Source: Candidatus Moraniibacteriota bacterium (GTDB taxonomy: Bacteria > Patescibacteriota > Minisyncoccia > Moranbacterales > DUUL01). Taken from it: 21,649 nucleotides of DNA. A program made the translations under genes and the position numbers. This document shows, in pieces, positions 1 to 6,657 of this stretch. Position 1 is the first letter of the stretch, and every line of letters begins with the position of its first letter. The stretch covers positions 1 through 21,649 of the forward strand of contig JAGYNP010000024.1 of assembly GCA_018399935.1 (NCBI GenBank), given 5' to 3'. The notes below the pieces were generated by a model, which saw nothing but the letters and a program-made list of their open reading frames with translations, was not told the DNA's origin and made no database searches.

Positions 1-100
1 TTAGAGTAAAACTCTAGATGGATTTTAAAACTAATTAAATTATATTCTTGAATTAAAAAGTTGTCAAGTTTTTAAATAATCCCAAAACATATTTATTTAA

Positions 101-1321
101 TTATCTATTTAGTAGTTTATTTATAGCACCTTCATCCTTACATGAATATTGATTATCCGCTGAATAAAATTTTCGAGAATCCCCATGACAACCCTCATTT
201 TCTTTAGGTAAAACTGCTAACATCGGCAACAAAAAACCGACATCCATCATAGTAAATTTTTTATATAATCGCTCCAAAGTTTCAACTCTTTTTTCTCTTT
301 TCATTTTAGCAAAAATACTCATATCATCCCCGATCTTCCCACTCCAATCTAAATGAACCAAAACATTATTAGCCTTTTTTCTGAAATCTTTATGCCAAAG
401 TAATGCCCAACACCAGTCACCTTTCTTCTTCCACCACCGAGAAAAACAAGGGCCGTCCTCCACTTCTCCAGCACTATTAATCCCCACTCCCCCCTCAATA
501 AAATCAAACATTTCTAAATATTCTTCTTTTTCAATATCATTAGTTTGTGCTCCAATTACAATTTCTGTTCCCTGAAATTCAGCATAAGCACGAATTTTTT
601 CCAAAAGCTCTTCCACAAAAGCTTTTCCAGGATCATCTTGATAATGAATTTGACCGAACATAAAACTTTGAATCCCTAAATCAATTCCTCTAGTTACTAT
701 ATCAAAAACATAATTTTGATATTCACTTCTTTTTAAAGAAGGCACACAAGTATGTTCACCCCAAAAATTATCAGTTCCCTTTTTACACATCTTGTCAAAA
801 TCCAACTCTCTTTCTTTGATTTTTGAATAATAATTAGCCTTAGTATCAATCGCTTCAGCAATAAACATCCCGTAAACAACATCTTCTTTTTTAATTTTAT
901 TCATACTCTCTTCTATTTCATCAAAATCAGGTGCTTCTAACCAAGTTTCTACTGCCCTGTGTAAATAATAACAGTTAGAACGATTTATCATATCAATAGC
1001 TTTTTTAGCATCCTCATTTTGTGCATTTAACATTCCATCAGTTACACACCCTTGAGTTTTTATTCTGATCATTGAAGGTGGTAAAGGTGGAGTTATCTCA
1101 TTTATATTCAAATCAGTGTTTTTACCAACACTACTAATCGCTTTTTGGAGAACTTCCTCTAAAACTCTTTTGTTGTTAAGTTTTTGTTGTACTATTAATC
1201 TTTCTTGTTCTTCAATTTTTCTTCTCTTTTTTAATTTATCTTTTCCATACCAAAGCAAACCAAAACTAATCAAGGCCACAACAAAAATCAACAATATAAT
1301 TTTCCCCTTCCAAGTTTCCAT
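101..1321 (-). CDS. membrane-anchored protein of unknown function, possible TIM-barrel-like domain
   Basis: I do not recognise this 406-residue protein as a named family. Residues 7-24 form a single hydrophobic segment followed by a basic, charged stretch (about 25-60) that may be a short coiled coil, so the rest probably lies outside the membrane on a stalk. The main part has several cysteines and alternates amphipathic helices with short hydrophobic strands. The stretch around residues 215-285 (RGIDLGIQSFMFGQIHY, TEIVIGAQTN, FIEGGVGI) has the rhythm of a beta/alpha barrel like those of glycoside hydrolases, but I see no diagnostic catalytic motif, so this is inference. The ATG at 1321 lies directly before the TM segment and has no Shine-Dalgarno. 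It is the last gene of the minus-strand series, separated from obg by about 525 bp of repeat-rich DNA. Confidence 0.75.
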   Translation of the reverse strand: METWKGKIILLIFVVALISFGLLWYGKDKLKKRRKIEEQERLIVQQKLNNKRVLEEVLQKAISSVGKNTDLNINEITPPLPPSMIRIKTQGCVTDGMLNAQNEDAKKAIDMINRSNCYYLHRAVETWLEAPDFDEIEESMNKIKKEDVVYGMFIAEAIDTKANYYSKIKERELDFDKMCKKGTDNFWGEHTCVPSLKRSEYQNYVFDIVTRGIDLGIQSFMFGQIHYQDDPGKAFVEELLEKIRAYAEFQGTEIVIGAQTNDIEKEEYLEMFDFIEGGVGINSAGEVEDGPCFSRWWKKKGDWCWALLWHKDFRKKANNVLVHLDWSGKIGDDMSIFAKMKREKRVETLERLYKKFTMMDVGFLLPMLAVLPKENEGCHGDSRKFYSADNQYSCKDEGAINKLLNR

Positions 1322-1404
1322 ATTAAAATTTAATTATTTTTATTTCTATGGATCACAAATGAAATAAGAACTGGCTTCAGAGTTCCGACCTCGACTGAAT
1401 AAAT

Positions 1405-1570
1405 ATTGGATATTAATGCTTCGCGTGATATTAGAATATTGGATATTGATATATTAGATATTATTTTTGCTACGCAAACGATATTGGATATTAGCGCTTT
1501 GCACAATATCCAATATCCAAGGCAAGAAGCACCGATACTAATATCTAATATCACGAGGCATAGCCGAATA
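1405..1570. repeat. AT-rich nested inverted repeats with ATATTGGATATT units
   Basis: Units of about 9 nt of the type GATATTGGATATTAG recur between short GC-rich spacers (GCTTCGCGT, GCTACGCAAAC, GCGCTTTGCAC). Two inverted repeats are nested: CGTGATATTAGA at 1424-1435 with TCTAATATCACG at 1544-1555, and a perfect 13-bp pair, GATATTGGATATT at 1480-1492 with its complement at 1505-1517. The short open frames across it are repeat translations, not genes. The rest of the 1322-1846 gap holds the two palindromic elements listed next and otherwise nothing I can name. Confidence 0.7.
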
Positions 1571-1612
1571 AAATATCCAACATCCAACTTCTCACCTAAA
1601 ACTTCCCCAAGC

Positions 1613-1669
1613 TGTCATCCTGAGCTTGCCGAAGGATCTTCGCGGGTTCAGTGGCTCCCGCCCTGAACC
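1613..1669. repeat. dispersed palindromic element of the TCATCCTGAGC type plus adjacent hairpin
   Basis: The core TGTCATCCTGAGCTTGCC at 1613-1630 is followed by GAAGGATC, with ATCCT (1617-1621) complementary to AGGAT (1633-1637). Translated on the plus strand it gives SCHPELAEGS, close to the CHPELVEGS-like peptides I know as spurious products of a widespread intergenic repeat in environmental bacterial genomes. A second hairpin follows directly: GGTTCAG at 1645-1651 with CTGAACC at 1663-1669. It is GC-richer than its surroundings. Confidence 0.65.
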
Positions 1670-1751
1670 TTACCTCTTAGCGATTTCAATACCTTGCCCT
1701 AAGCCTTTATTTTATAATTTCAAAAGTTTTCACTAACTAAAACCCAAACTG

Positions 1752-1766
1752 TCCGCCCAAGGCGGA
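1752..1766. repeat. GC-rich short palindrome (TCCGCC-CAA-GGCGGA)
   Basis: A perfect 6-bp inverted repeat with a 3-nt loop, GC-rich inside AT-rich DNA. It resembles the perfect palindrome at 14764-14783, so it probably belongs to a dispersed palindrome family. It lies about 80 bp past the 3' end of obg and has no U-tract on the minus strand, so it is not a typical terminator. Confidence 0.6.
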
Positions 1767-1846
1767 GGAGGATTTTTTAGTCATTTAAAATTTGGATTTC
1801 ATTTGGAATAATTTGGAACTAATTTGGATTTTGAGATAATTCAACT

Positions 1847-2815
1847 TTAGGCCTTCTTATCCTCAATCACTTCCCTCAAAACCCTCTCCACTTCCTTGAT
1901 ACTTTCCAAATTTTCTATTGATAAACACTTAGCTTCCAACCCAATTTCTTTTAATTTTTTAATATTAATTTTAATTTTTTTCTCAACCACTAAATCAGAC
2001 TGACTCAAAAAAACATATTCCTTTCTTTTTAAAAGCTCTGGGTTATAGATTTTTAACTCATCTCTAATTACTTGATAATCTTTTTGAGGATCTTGAGACT
2101 GAACTGAAATCAGATGAAAAAAAGTATTGGTTCTCTCAACATGTTGCAAAAACTTTATCCCCAATCCCTTTCCACCAGAAGCTCCTTCAATCAAACCCGG
2201 AATATCAGCTAAAATAAGTTCATAATAAGCCCCCAAGCTTGGCTCCAAAGTAGTAAAAGCATAATTAGCTACTTTGCTTTTGGCATTAGTGATAGTGTTT
2301 AACAAAGTTGATTTTCCAACATTAGGCAAACCGATCAAACCCACATCAGCTATTAATTTTAATTCCAATCTCAATTCCAAGTGAATAGCTGACCGACCTT
2401 CTTCACATTCTTTAGGAGTAGTGTTTGAAGATGATCTAAAATAAAAGTTCCCTCTACCACCCATGCCTCCTTCAGCTAAAAGAATTTTTTCTCCAATCTT
2501 ATTAATTTCTTTTATTTTATTTTGATTTAAAATATGAATTATTGTCCCAACTGGAACTTTTAAAATCAAGTCTTCTCCAGCCCGACCGTTTCTTTTATTT
2601 TGTCCTCCTGACTTTCCGTCCTTAGCTTTATAAACTTTTTTACCTCTAAATTTTTCTAAAGCCCCAATATTAGAAATTCCCTCTAAATAAACAGCTCCTC
2701 CTTTACCACCATCTCCACCAGTTGGACCTTGTCCAAGTTTAGTAGTATCAAAATGAACCCGACCATCACCGCCTTTTCCTGAATAAACTTCAATTTTTAC
2801 ATCATCTACTAGCAT
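1847..2815 (-). CDS. obg: Obg/CgtA family GTPase
   Basis: Obg is a ribosome-associated GTPase involved in 50S assembly and stress signalling. The N-terminal glycine-rich Obg fold is plain at residues 1-155 (VKIEVYSGKGGDG, GPTGGDGGKGGAVYLE, GGMGGRGN). The G domain follows with G1 GLPNVGKST (162-170), the G2 region YAFTTLEPSLG (185-195) and G3 DIPG (204-207). At 322 residues it has the Obg and G domains but no C-terminal OCT domain, as in many bacteria. The G4 position reads SQSD (271-274) instead of NKxD, and the G5 region (about 297-303) lacks a clear SA[K/L]. Guanine recognition may therefore differ. The ATG at 2815 matches the family N-terminus (MLVDDVKIEVYSG); the upstream AAAAGAATAA is only a weak Shine-Dalgarno. 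Confidence 0.97.
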   Translation of the reverse strand: MLVDDVKIEVYSGKGGDGRVHFDTTKLGQGPTGGDGGKGGAVYLEGISNIGALEKFRGKKVYKAKDGKSGGQNKRNGRAGEDLILKVPVGTIIHILNQNKIKEINKIGEKILLAEGGMGGRGNFYFRSSSNTTPKECEEGRSAIHLELRLELKLIADVGLIGLPNVGKSTLLNTITNAKSKVANYAFTTLEPSLGAYYELILADIPGLIEGASGGKGLGIKFLQHVERTNTFFHLISVQSQDPQKDYQVIRDELKIYNPELLKRKEYVFLSQSDLVVEKKIKINIKKLKEIGLEAKCLSIENLESIKEVERVLREVIEDKKA

Positions 2816-2876
2816 AAAATTATTCTTTTAATTAATTCCCAATTTAAAGTAATTATATCAGATATCCAGGTATTAT

Positions 2877-2914
2877 AAAAGCCTTTGATATTCAGTTGAG
2901 CATCAAAGGCTTTT
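2877..2914 (-). terminator. rho-independent terminator-like hairpin upstream of obg
   Basis: AAAAGCCTTTGAT (2877-2889) pairs over 13 bp with ATCAAAGGCTTTT (2902-2914) around a 12-nt loop. Both strands end in a T-run, so it could act in either direction. Being 60 bp upstream of the obg start, it would separate obg from the genes transcribed before it. Confidence 0.75.
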
Positions 2915-2972
2915 TGTTCATTGAGTCATTTTTTTAAAAATCTTCTCCCAAAACACGTTGAGTTTGGAAAAT

Positions 2973-3182
2973 TTAAAAAAAAATGAGAAAAATTGAAAAC
3001 AATCCAGGGTACCAATAATACTTCAATCCTTCAGTAGCAGTTCCCGCAAAGGCAAAACCACCGAAAGTGATTGCAAATAAAAATAAAAATATCGCTCCCA
3101 AAAATCCCAGGCAAACCAAAACAAACACAATCGACTGAAATCCAAAAACCAAACTTCCGTTTAACAATTTTGTAAATACCAA
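2973..3182 (-). CDS. possible small membrane protein (69 aa, TTG start)
   Basis: A very hydrophobic frame with two likely TM segments, about residues 8-37 and 55-69, joined by a short Gly/Ala loop. The only start is TTG at 3182. GGAAAGG lies 5 nt upstream and could serve as a Shine-Dalgarno, but the same bases form the hairpin at 3183-3208. It lies between a terminator-like hairpin on each side, in the gap between the coiled-coil protein and obg. It may be a real two-TM small protein or a chance open frame in T-rich DNA; I have no family assignment. Confidence 0.35.
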   Translation of the reverse strand: MVFTKLLNGSLVFGFQSIVFVLVCLGFLGAIFLFLFAITFGGFAFAGTATEGLKYYWYPGLFSIFLIFF

Positions 3183-3208
3183 AACGACCTTTCCAAAAAA
3201 AGGTCGTT
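3183..3208 (-). terminator. terminator-like hairpin after the coiled-coil gene
   Basis: AACGACCTTT (3183-3192) pairs with AAAGGTCGTT (3199-3208), a 10-bp stem with a 6-nt loop, 31 bp past the stop of the minus-strand gene ending at 3239. A short T-run follows on the minus strand. It overlaps the putative translation start of the 69-codon frame. Confidence 0.6.
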
Positions 3209-3238
3209 AATCTGGTGTATTTAAGGAAATTTTTAAAT

Positions 3239-4111
3239 CTAGAGAATAATTTCAGGATCATTTTCAATTGGCATAGGAACCGCAGGTGATCCATCTTCGT
3301 TATCAACAACATCCTCCCCCTGTTCTTCATCTTCCGCCAAAGCCTCCTCAATCTCCTCCTGCAATGTTAACTCCTCTTCAGCATCAACTGTTTCTTTGGG
3401 GTAACCGTTAATTAAACGAAACGCCCAACCAAACAAACTAAAAGTACTTTCTTCTTCTTTAATAAAATTATTAATCTCCTCTCTTTCTTGACTCATTGTC
3501 ATTAATTGATCTTGCAAAGCTGTCTTTATCTCTTCGTCTTCAGTTTGTTCTATTAATTGAGTCAACTGTCGGATTTGATTTCCATTTTGAACCATTGAGC
3601 TTCTCAGTTGACCAAGATTTTTATAATCAGTTCCCGCAAAAAAAGTTTTTACTTTATTTTTGTTTTCAAATTTTTTCACAGAATCTGCCACTTCCTCTTG
3701 ATTTTCTTCTAAATCATCCGCCAATTTAACTAATTTATTTTTCAACTCTGGTTCTTTATCAGCTATATCTTTTAAATCTTTGGAAATTTTTTGACCGACT
3801 TCTTTTATTTTCTTGTCCTTTTTACTTGAATTTGAATCAATTAATTCTTCTCTCGTAGAGTTTTTAATATTTTTATCCTCTCCAGAATTTTCAATCTGAG
3901 TTTTAACTTTATTCTGATTAACAACTTCTCCAGCTTTATTTTTTTCATTGTCAACCTGATCTTTGTCATATTTATTAGGTTGAACTACTTGAGTTTCTGC
4001 TGGTCTTAAATTAACATTCTCTCCAGCTTTTTCACTTCTAGCCAAAGCACTTAAAACAAATAATCCTGATGTAATAGTTACAATACTCAAAACAATAATT
4101 TTTTTCTTCAT
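3239..4111 (-). CDS. secreted or membrane-anchored coiled-coil protein with a shared C-terminal module
   Basis: A 290-residue protein with an N-terminal signal or anchor (basic MKKK, then a hydrophobic stretch to about residue 23). A long Lys/Glu/Asn-rich coiled-coil region spans about 45-150. Residues 152-234 (from NKVKTFFAGTDYKNLGQLRS to SLFGWAFRLI) align almost without gaps to the C-terminus of the beta-helix protein at 5018-6457. A strongly acidic tail follows (240-290). No enzyme motif is visible, so a structural or binding role at the cell surface is inferred. The ATG at 4111 lies 9 nt after the last of three hairpin repeats, with only CAAGAAAA before it. The upstream promoter at 4386-4413 implies a leader of about 265 nt. 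Known family: none that I can name. Confidence 0.85.
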   Translation of the reverse strand: MKKKIIVLSIVTITSGLFVLSALARSEKAGENVNLRPAETQVVQPNKYDKDQVDNEKNKAGEVVNQNKVKTQIENSGEDKNIKNSTREELIDSNSSKKDKKIKEVGQKISKDLKDIADKEPELKNKLVKLADDLEENQEEVADSVKKFENKNKVKTFFAGTDYKNLGQLRSSMVQNGNQIRQLTQLIEQTEDEEIKTALQDQLMTMSQEREEINNFIKEEESTFSLFGWAFRLINGYPKETVDAEEELTLQEEIEEALAEDEEQGEDVVDNEDGSPAVPMPIENDPEIIL

Positions 4112-4120
4112 TTTTCTTGA

Positions 4121-4273
4121 CCCGTTAAATCTGTTTCAAACAAAGTTTGGGGCATTATCTAACTTGGTTTTTTACCCCATTAAATCATTTCAAATAAAAT
4201 TTAAAATGTTATCTAACTGGGCTTGGCCCGTTAAATACATTTTAAGCAAAGTTTGAAATATTATCTAATTGAG
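4121..4273 (-). promoter_or_regulatory. three tandem 47-nt hairpin repeats in the leader of the coiled-coil gene
   Basis: Three 47-nt units at 4121-4167, 4175-4221 and 4227-4273, with 7- and 5-nt spacers. In gene sense each starts near CCCAGTTAGAT and ends near ATCTAACGGG, which pair as an outer stem, and each has an inner stem around a TTT-type loop. The copies differ, but many differences keep pairing (G-C to G-U in the outer stem; CATTT/AAATG in the middle copy where others have CCC/GGG-like arms). The last unit ends 9 nt before the ATG. Two related units lie at 12026-12114 in the same position relative to another gene. Confidence 0.7.
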
Positions 4274-4292
4274 TTGTTTTTAATTTTTAAAT

Positions 4293-4322
4293 TTTCTTTC
4301 ATTCGCTAGAGAATGAAAGAAA
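4293..4322 (-). promoter_or_regulatory. perfect 12-bp hairpin in the same leader
   Basis: TTTCTTTCATTC (4293-4304) pairs perfectly with GAATGAAAGAAA (4311-4322) around GCTAGA. It lies between the predicted promoter and the hairpin array, so it would be part of the same leader RNA. It lacks a U-tract on the minus strand, which speaks against a terminator for the gene ending at 4423. Confidence 0.5.
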
Positions 4323-4385
4323 TAACTATTTTTGTATTAATTCGTTCTTTGTTTGTTAAAATTTAGATGAATTAAACTTAAAGTC

Positions 4386-4413
4386 ATTCTAACACTAAAT
4401 TCAGCTAACTCAA
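4386..4413 (-). promoter_or_regulatory. sigma70-type promoter for the gene starting at 4111
   Basis: In minus sense TTGAGT (4413-4408), a 16-nt spacer, then TAGAAT (4391-4386), five of six matches to TATAAT. It lies just downstream of the 191-codon gene and implies transcription starting near 4378. In AT-rich DNA such matches can arise by chance. Confidence 0.45.
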
Positions 4414-4422
4414 AATTCAAAA

Positions 4423-4998
4423 CTACTCAATCCCCCTTTTATCATCATAGTGCCTCAAAAACTTTTCATATTTTCTATCAAAATCGTCCAACAGTTTCCC
4501 ATATTTTTCTCTAGGATAGTGGCAATACGGATTGGGAAACTCATCTGGATCCAAACAACACTCCATATCTTTATGAACTGGTTTATCCTGATTACTAATT
4601 TTAGGCTTGTCATTATCATGAATGCAAATCATTCTTCCCAAACTGTCCCTTTTGTATTGAACAGGTGGCTCAAAAACTAATCCATAAATCGTAATAGTAC
4701 TAGGAATTCTATTGATCGTCTTTTTTTCAACTTTTTCTAGAACTTCTTTTTCGTCTTCTTTGATTTTTTCTTCAAATTTCTCAGTAGTTTCTTTAATTTT
4801 TAATAAAGTTTCTTCGGAACCTTCAATAGTAACAAATTCAACATCCACCTTTTCTACTAAATCAAACTGTTTACTTCTCTGACTAGATTGAATAAGCACT
4901 AAAAAATTTATAACAAACACTAAAAATATCAAAAAAATAATATCTCTGTTTTTTTTAAAAAAATAATCTAAATTTTTAAAATAAGCACAAATCTCCAA
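4423..4998 (-). CDS. single-TM protein of unknown function with a Cys/His-containing C-terminal half
   Basis: 191 residues. A hydrophobic segment at about 18-37 follows a basic N-terminus, suggesting a membrane anchor. Residues 60-95 are a Glu/Lys-rich coiled coil. The C-terminal half has Cys125, Cys147, Cys148 and Cys159 plus several histidines and prolines (MECCLDPDEFPNPYCHYP), which could bind metal or form disulfides outside the cell; neither is proven. The only start is TTG at 4998 with no Shine-Dalgarno, 19 bp after the stop of the beta-helix gene, so translation may depend on coupling with that gene. A slightly different start cannot be excluded. No family recognised. Confidence 0.7.
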   Translation of the reverse strand: MEICAYFKNLDYFFKKNRDIIFLIFLVFVINFLVLIQSSQRSKQFDLVEKVDVEFVTIEGSEETLLKIKETTEKFEEKIKEDEKEVLEKVEKKTINRIPSTITIYGLVFEPPVQYKRDSLGRMICIHDNDKPKISNQDKPVHKDMECCLDPDEFPNPYCHYPREKYGKLLDDFDRKYEKFLRHYDDKRGIE

Positions 4999-5017
4999 TT
5001 TTAGTTTTTAAAAATTA

Positions 5018-6457
5018 TTAAAAAAGATTTTTCAGCCAAACCCAAACACTAAAAGACTGAGATTGATGATTTAAAAAAAATTGTTGATCTTCAAATTGTT
5101 TTTCAATTCTATTTAATTTTTCTTTAAAAATTTTCTTCTTTTCTTCTTCCCAATCAATCTCCTTTAATAAATTTTTAGTCTTTTGAATTTGCTTATTATT
5201 AATAGTCAAATTTGATTTTAGACTATCAATTTTATCCTGATCAAATCCCAAAAAAAACTTCTTAACCTTTCCGATTTTCTCTATTTCAATTATTTGATTT
5301 TCTGCGGTAAAAATCAACTCCTTATTTTTTATTAATAAATCCTCAGTTTTATTTAAAATATTTTCTTTTCTTTGTTTTTCTAATTCCTTCTCTCTTTCAA
5401 TTATCTCTTTTTCTTCTTCTGTCAATTTTGGTTCCACTTCTCCTGATTGATCAACATTTTCTTTAGAATCATCAATCGAGTTATCAGCTTCTTCGTTTTC
5501 ATCTACTGCTTTAATAAACTTGCAATAATCTGCAATACCTTTAATCCCATTACCTGAAATTTCATTCCCTTCCAATTCTATTGAGTCTCTCCAATAATCA
5601 TCTTCAGGCGAACCACCTTGAGGCCGATTGCAATCAAAACCATACTTATCATTATCCTTCATCTCATTATCCTCTATTTTAATATCCCCCTTGTCATTTA
5701 ATCCTGAATCTGGATAAAATTGAGAAGCAATTCCACTAGAACCATTTTTATTAATTTTATTATCTTTTATTATCAAATCAGAACTTCCCACCACTAACTC
5801 TATCCCACTTTCTCCATTCTCCAAGATAAAATTATTTTTTATTATTCCATCAACTTTAGAACGAATATCAATCCCTTCCTCATCTTCATTGCCAGTAACT
5901 TCATTATCAATCAATTCAATTTCTTTCCCTCTTTCAATATAAAAACCTTTCCCTTTTCCATCTTTTATTTTAGAATTAACTACTTTCAATTTTCCCCCTC
6001 CAGCTAAAGTATTAATTCCAATTTTACTAAACTTTGTTATAGTGCAATTATCAATTTCCACATCAGCATCAACTTCAACAACTACTGGATTATCAACATC
6101 TTTAATTGTTAAATCCTTTAAAGCTGTATCATCTCCCATTTTTATTTCTCCTTTTATCACCACCCCTCCCTCGCTTTCTCCAAAAAGCTTAGTTCCCTTT
6201 TTTAACTCCAAATTTTCTTCATAATCACCGTCTTCGATAAAAACATCTCCCCCTTTTTCAATTGCCTCCATAATACTCTTAAAAGGCTCATCTTTACTTC
6301 CATTCCCACTATCAGAAACTGCTAAATCAACATAACAATCATAATCTCCAGCTAAAGAAAACAAAGGCCAAACCAAAAAAAGACCTGTCATCACAAGCAC
6401 CCTAATCTTATTTTTAAATAAAACTTTATCCATTTTTCTGGAATATTTTTTAGCCAC
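5018..6457 (-). CDS. secreted right-handed beta-helix protein (DUF1565-like) with C-terminal coiled-coil module
   Basis: 479 residues with a signal-like hydrophobic stretch at about 17-36. YVDLAVSDSGNGSKDEPFKS (42-61) and the following VFIEDGDYEENLEL are typical of the start of DUF1565/pectate-lyase-like beta-helix domains. Repeated coils with Asn-Gly turns (IKNNFILENGESGIEL, IKDNKINKNGSSGI, IEDNEMKDNDKYG) run to about residue 312. An acidic linker and a Glu/Lys coiled coil (315-395) follow, then residues 396-479, homologous to residues 152-234 of the protein at 3239-4111. A carbohydrate-binding or surface scaffold role is inferred; no lyase active site is visible. The N-terminal half resembles the protein at 13475-14422, so the two are paralogues. 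Confidence 0.88.
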   Translation of the reverse strand: MAKKYSRKMDKVLFKNKIRVLVMTGLFLVWPLFSLAGDYDCYVDLAVSDSGNGSKDEPFKSIMEAIEKGGDVFIEDGDYEENLELKKGTKLFGESEGGVVIKGEIKMGDDTALKDLTIKDVDNPVVVEVDADVEIDNCTITKFSKIGINTLAGGGKLKVVNSKIKDGKGKGFYIERGKEIELIDNEVTGNEDEEGIDIRSKVDGIIKNNFILENGESGIELVVGSSDLIIKDNKINKNGSSGIASQFYPDSGLNDKGDIKIEDNEMKDNDKYGFDCNRPQGGSPEDDYWRDSIELEGNEISGNGIKGIADYCKFIKAVDENEEADNSIDDSKENVDQSGEVEPKLTEEEKEIIEREKELEKQRKENILNKTEDLLIKNKELIFTAENQIIEIEKIGKVKKFFLGFDQDKIDSLKSNLTINNKQIQKTKNLLKEIDWEEEKKKIFKEKLNRIEKQFEDQQFFLNHQSQSFSVWVWLKNLF

Positions 6458-6579
6458 CCTTAATTAAACTTTTGAACTTTTTTCAATTTTATTTTACCAC
6501 ATCAAAAAGCTTTTCGGCAAATTAAATTTTGACATCTTCAGACAAACTTTGTTTTAAATTCAAATTGCCCAAGCAAATC

Positions 6580-6616
6580 CTCCCCTTTTTTTAAAGGGAG
6601 ATTGAGGGGGTTTTTC
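6580..6616. repeat. CTCCCC-TTTTTTT-AAAGGGAG type palindromic repeat
   Basis: CTCCC (6580-6584) can pair with GGGAG (6596-6600) around an A/T-rich loop, followed by GAGGGGG and a T-run. It resembles the element at 10068-10100 in layout (C-rich arm, T-run, AAAGG, then TGGGG or GAGGGG). I know such motifs as common intergenic repeats in draft genomes of many phyla. It lies between the DUF4012 gene (stop at 6658) and the beta-helix gene. Confidence 0.5.
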
Positions 6617-6657
6617 TGTTTATTTTCCTGAAATTTTTATCTTCAGATATTAAAAAA

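Noticed and set aside
1406..1666. Plus-strand open frame of 86 codons
   Set aside because: It translates repeat DNA (ATATT units and the CHPELAEGS element), lacks a Shine-Dalgarno and has no protein-like pattern.
3031..3351. Minus-strand open frame of 106 codons overlapping the end of the coiled-coil gene
   Set aside because: It lies in another frame across the acidic tail of a convincing CDS and a hairpin; its composition is not protein-like.
4121..4273. CRISPR array
   Set aside because: Repeats are 47 nt and diverged with 5-7 nt spacers, and no cas gene is nearby; hairpin leader units explain them better.
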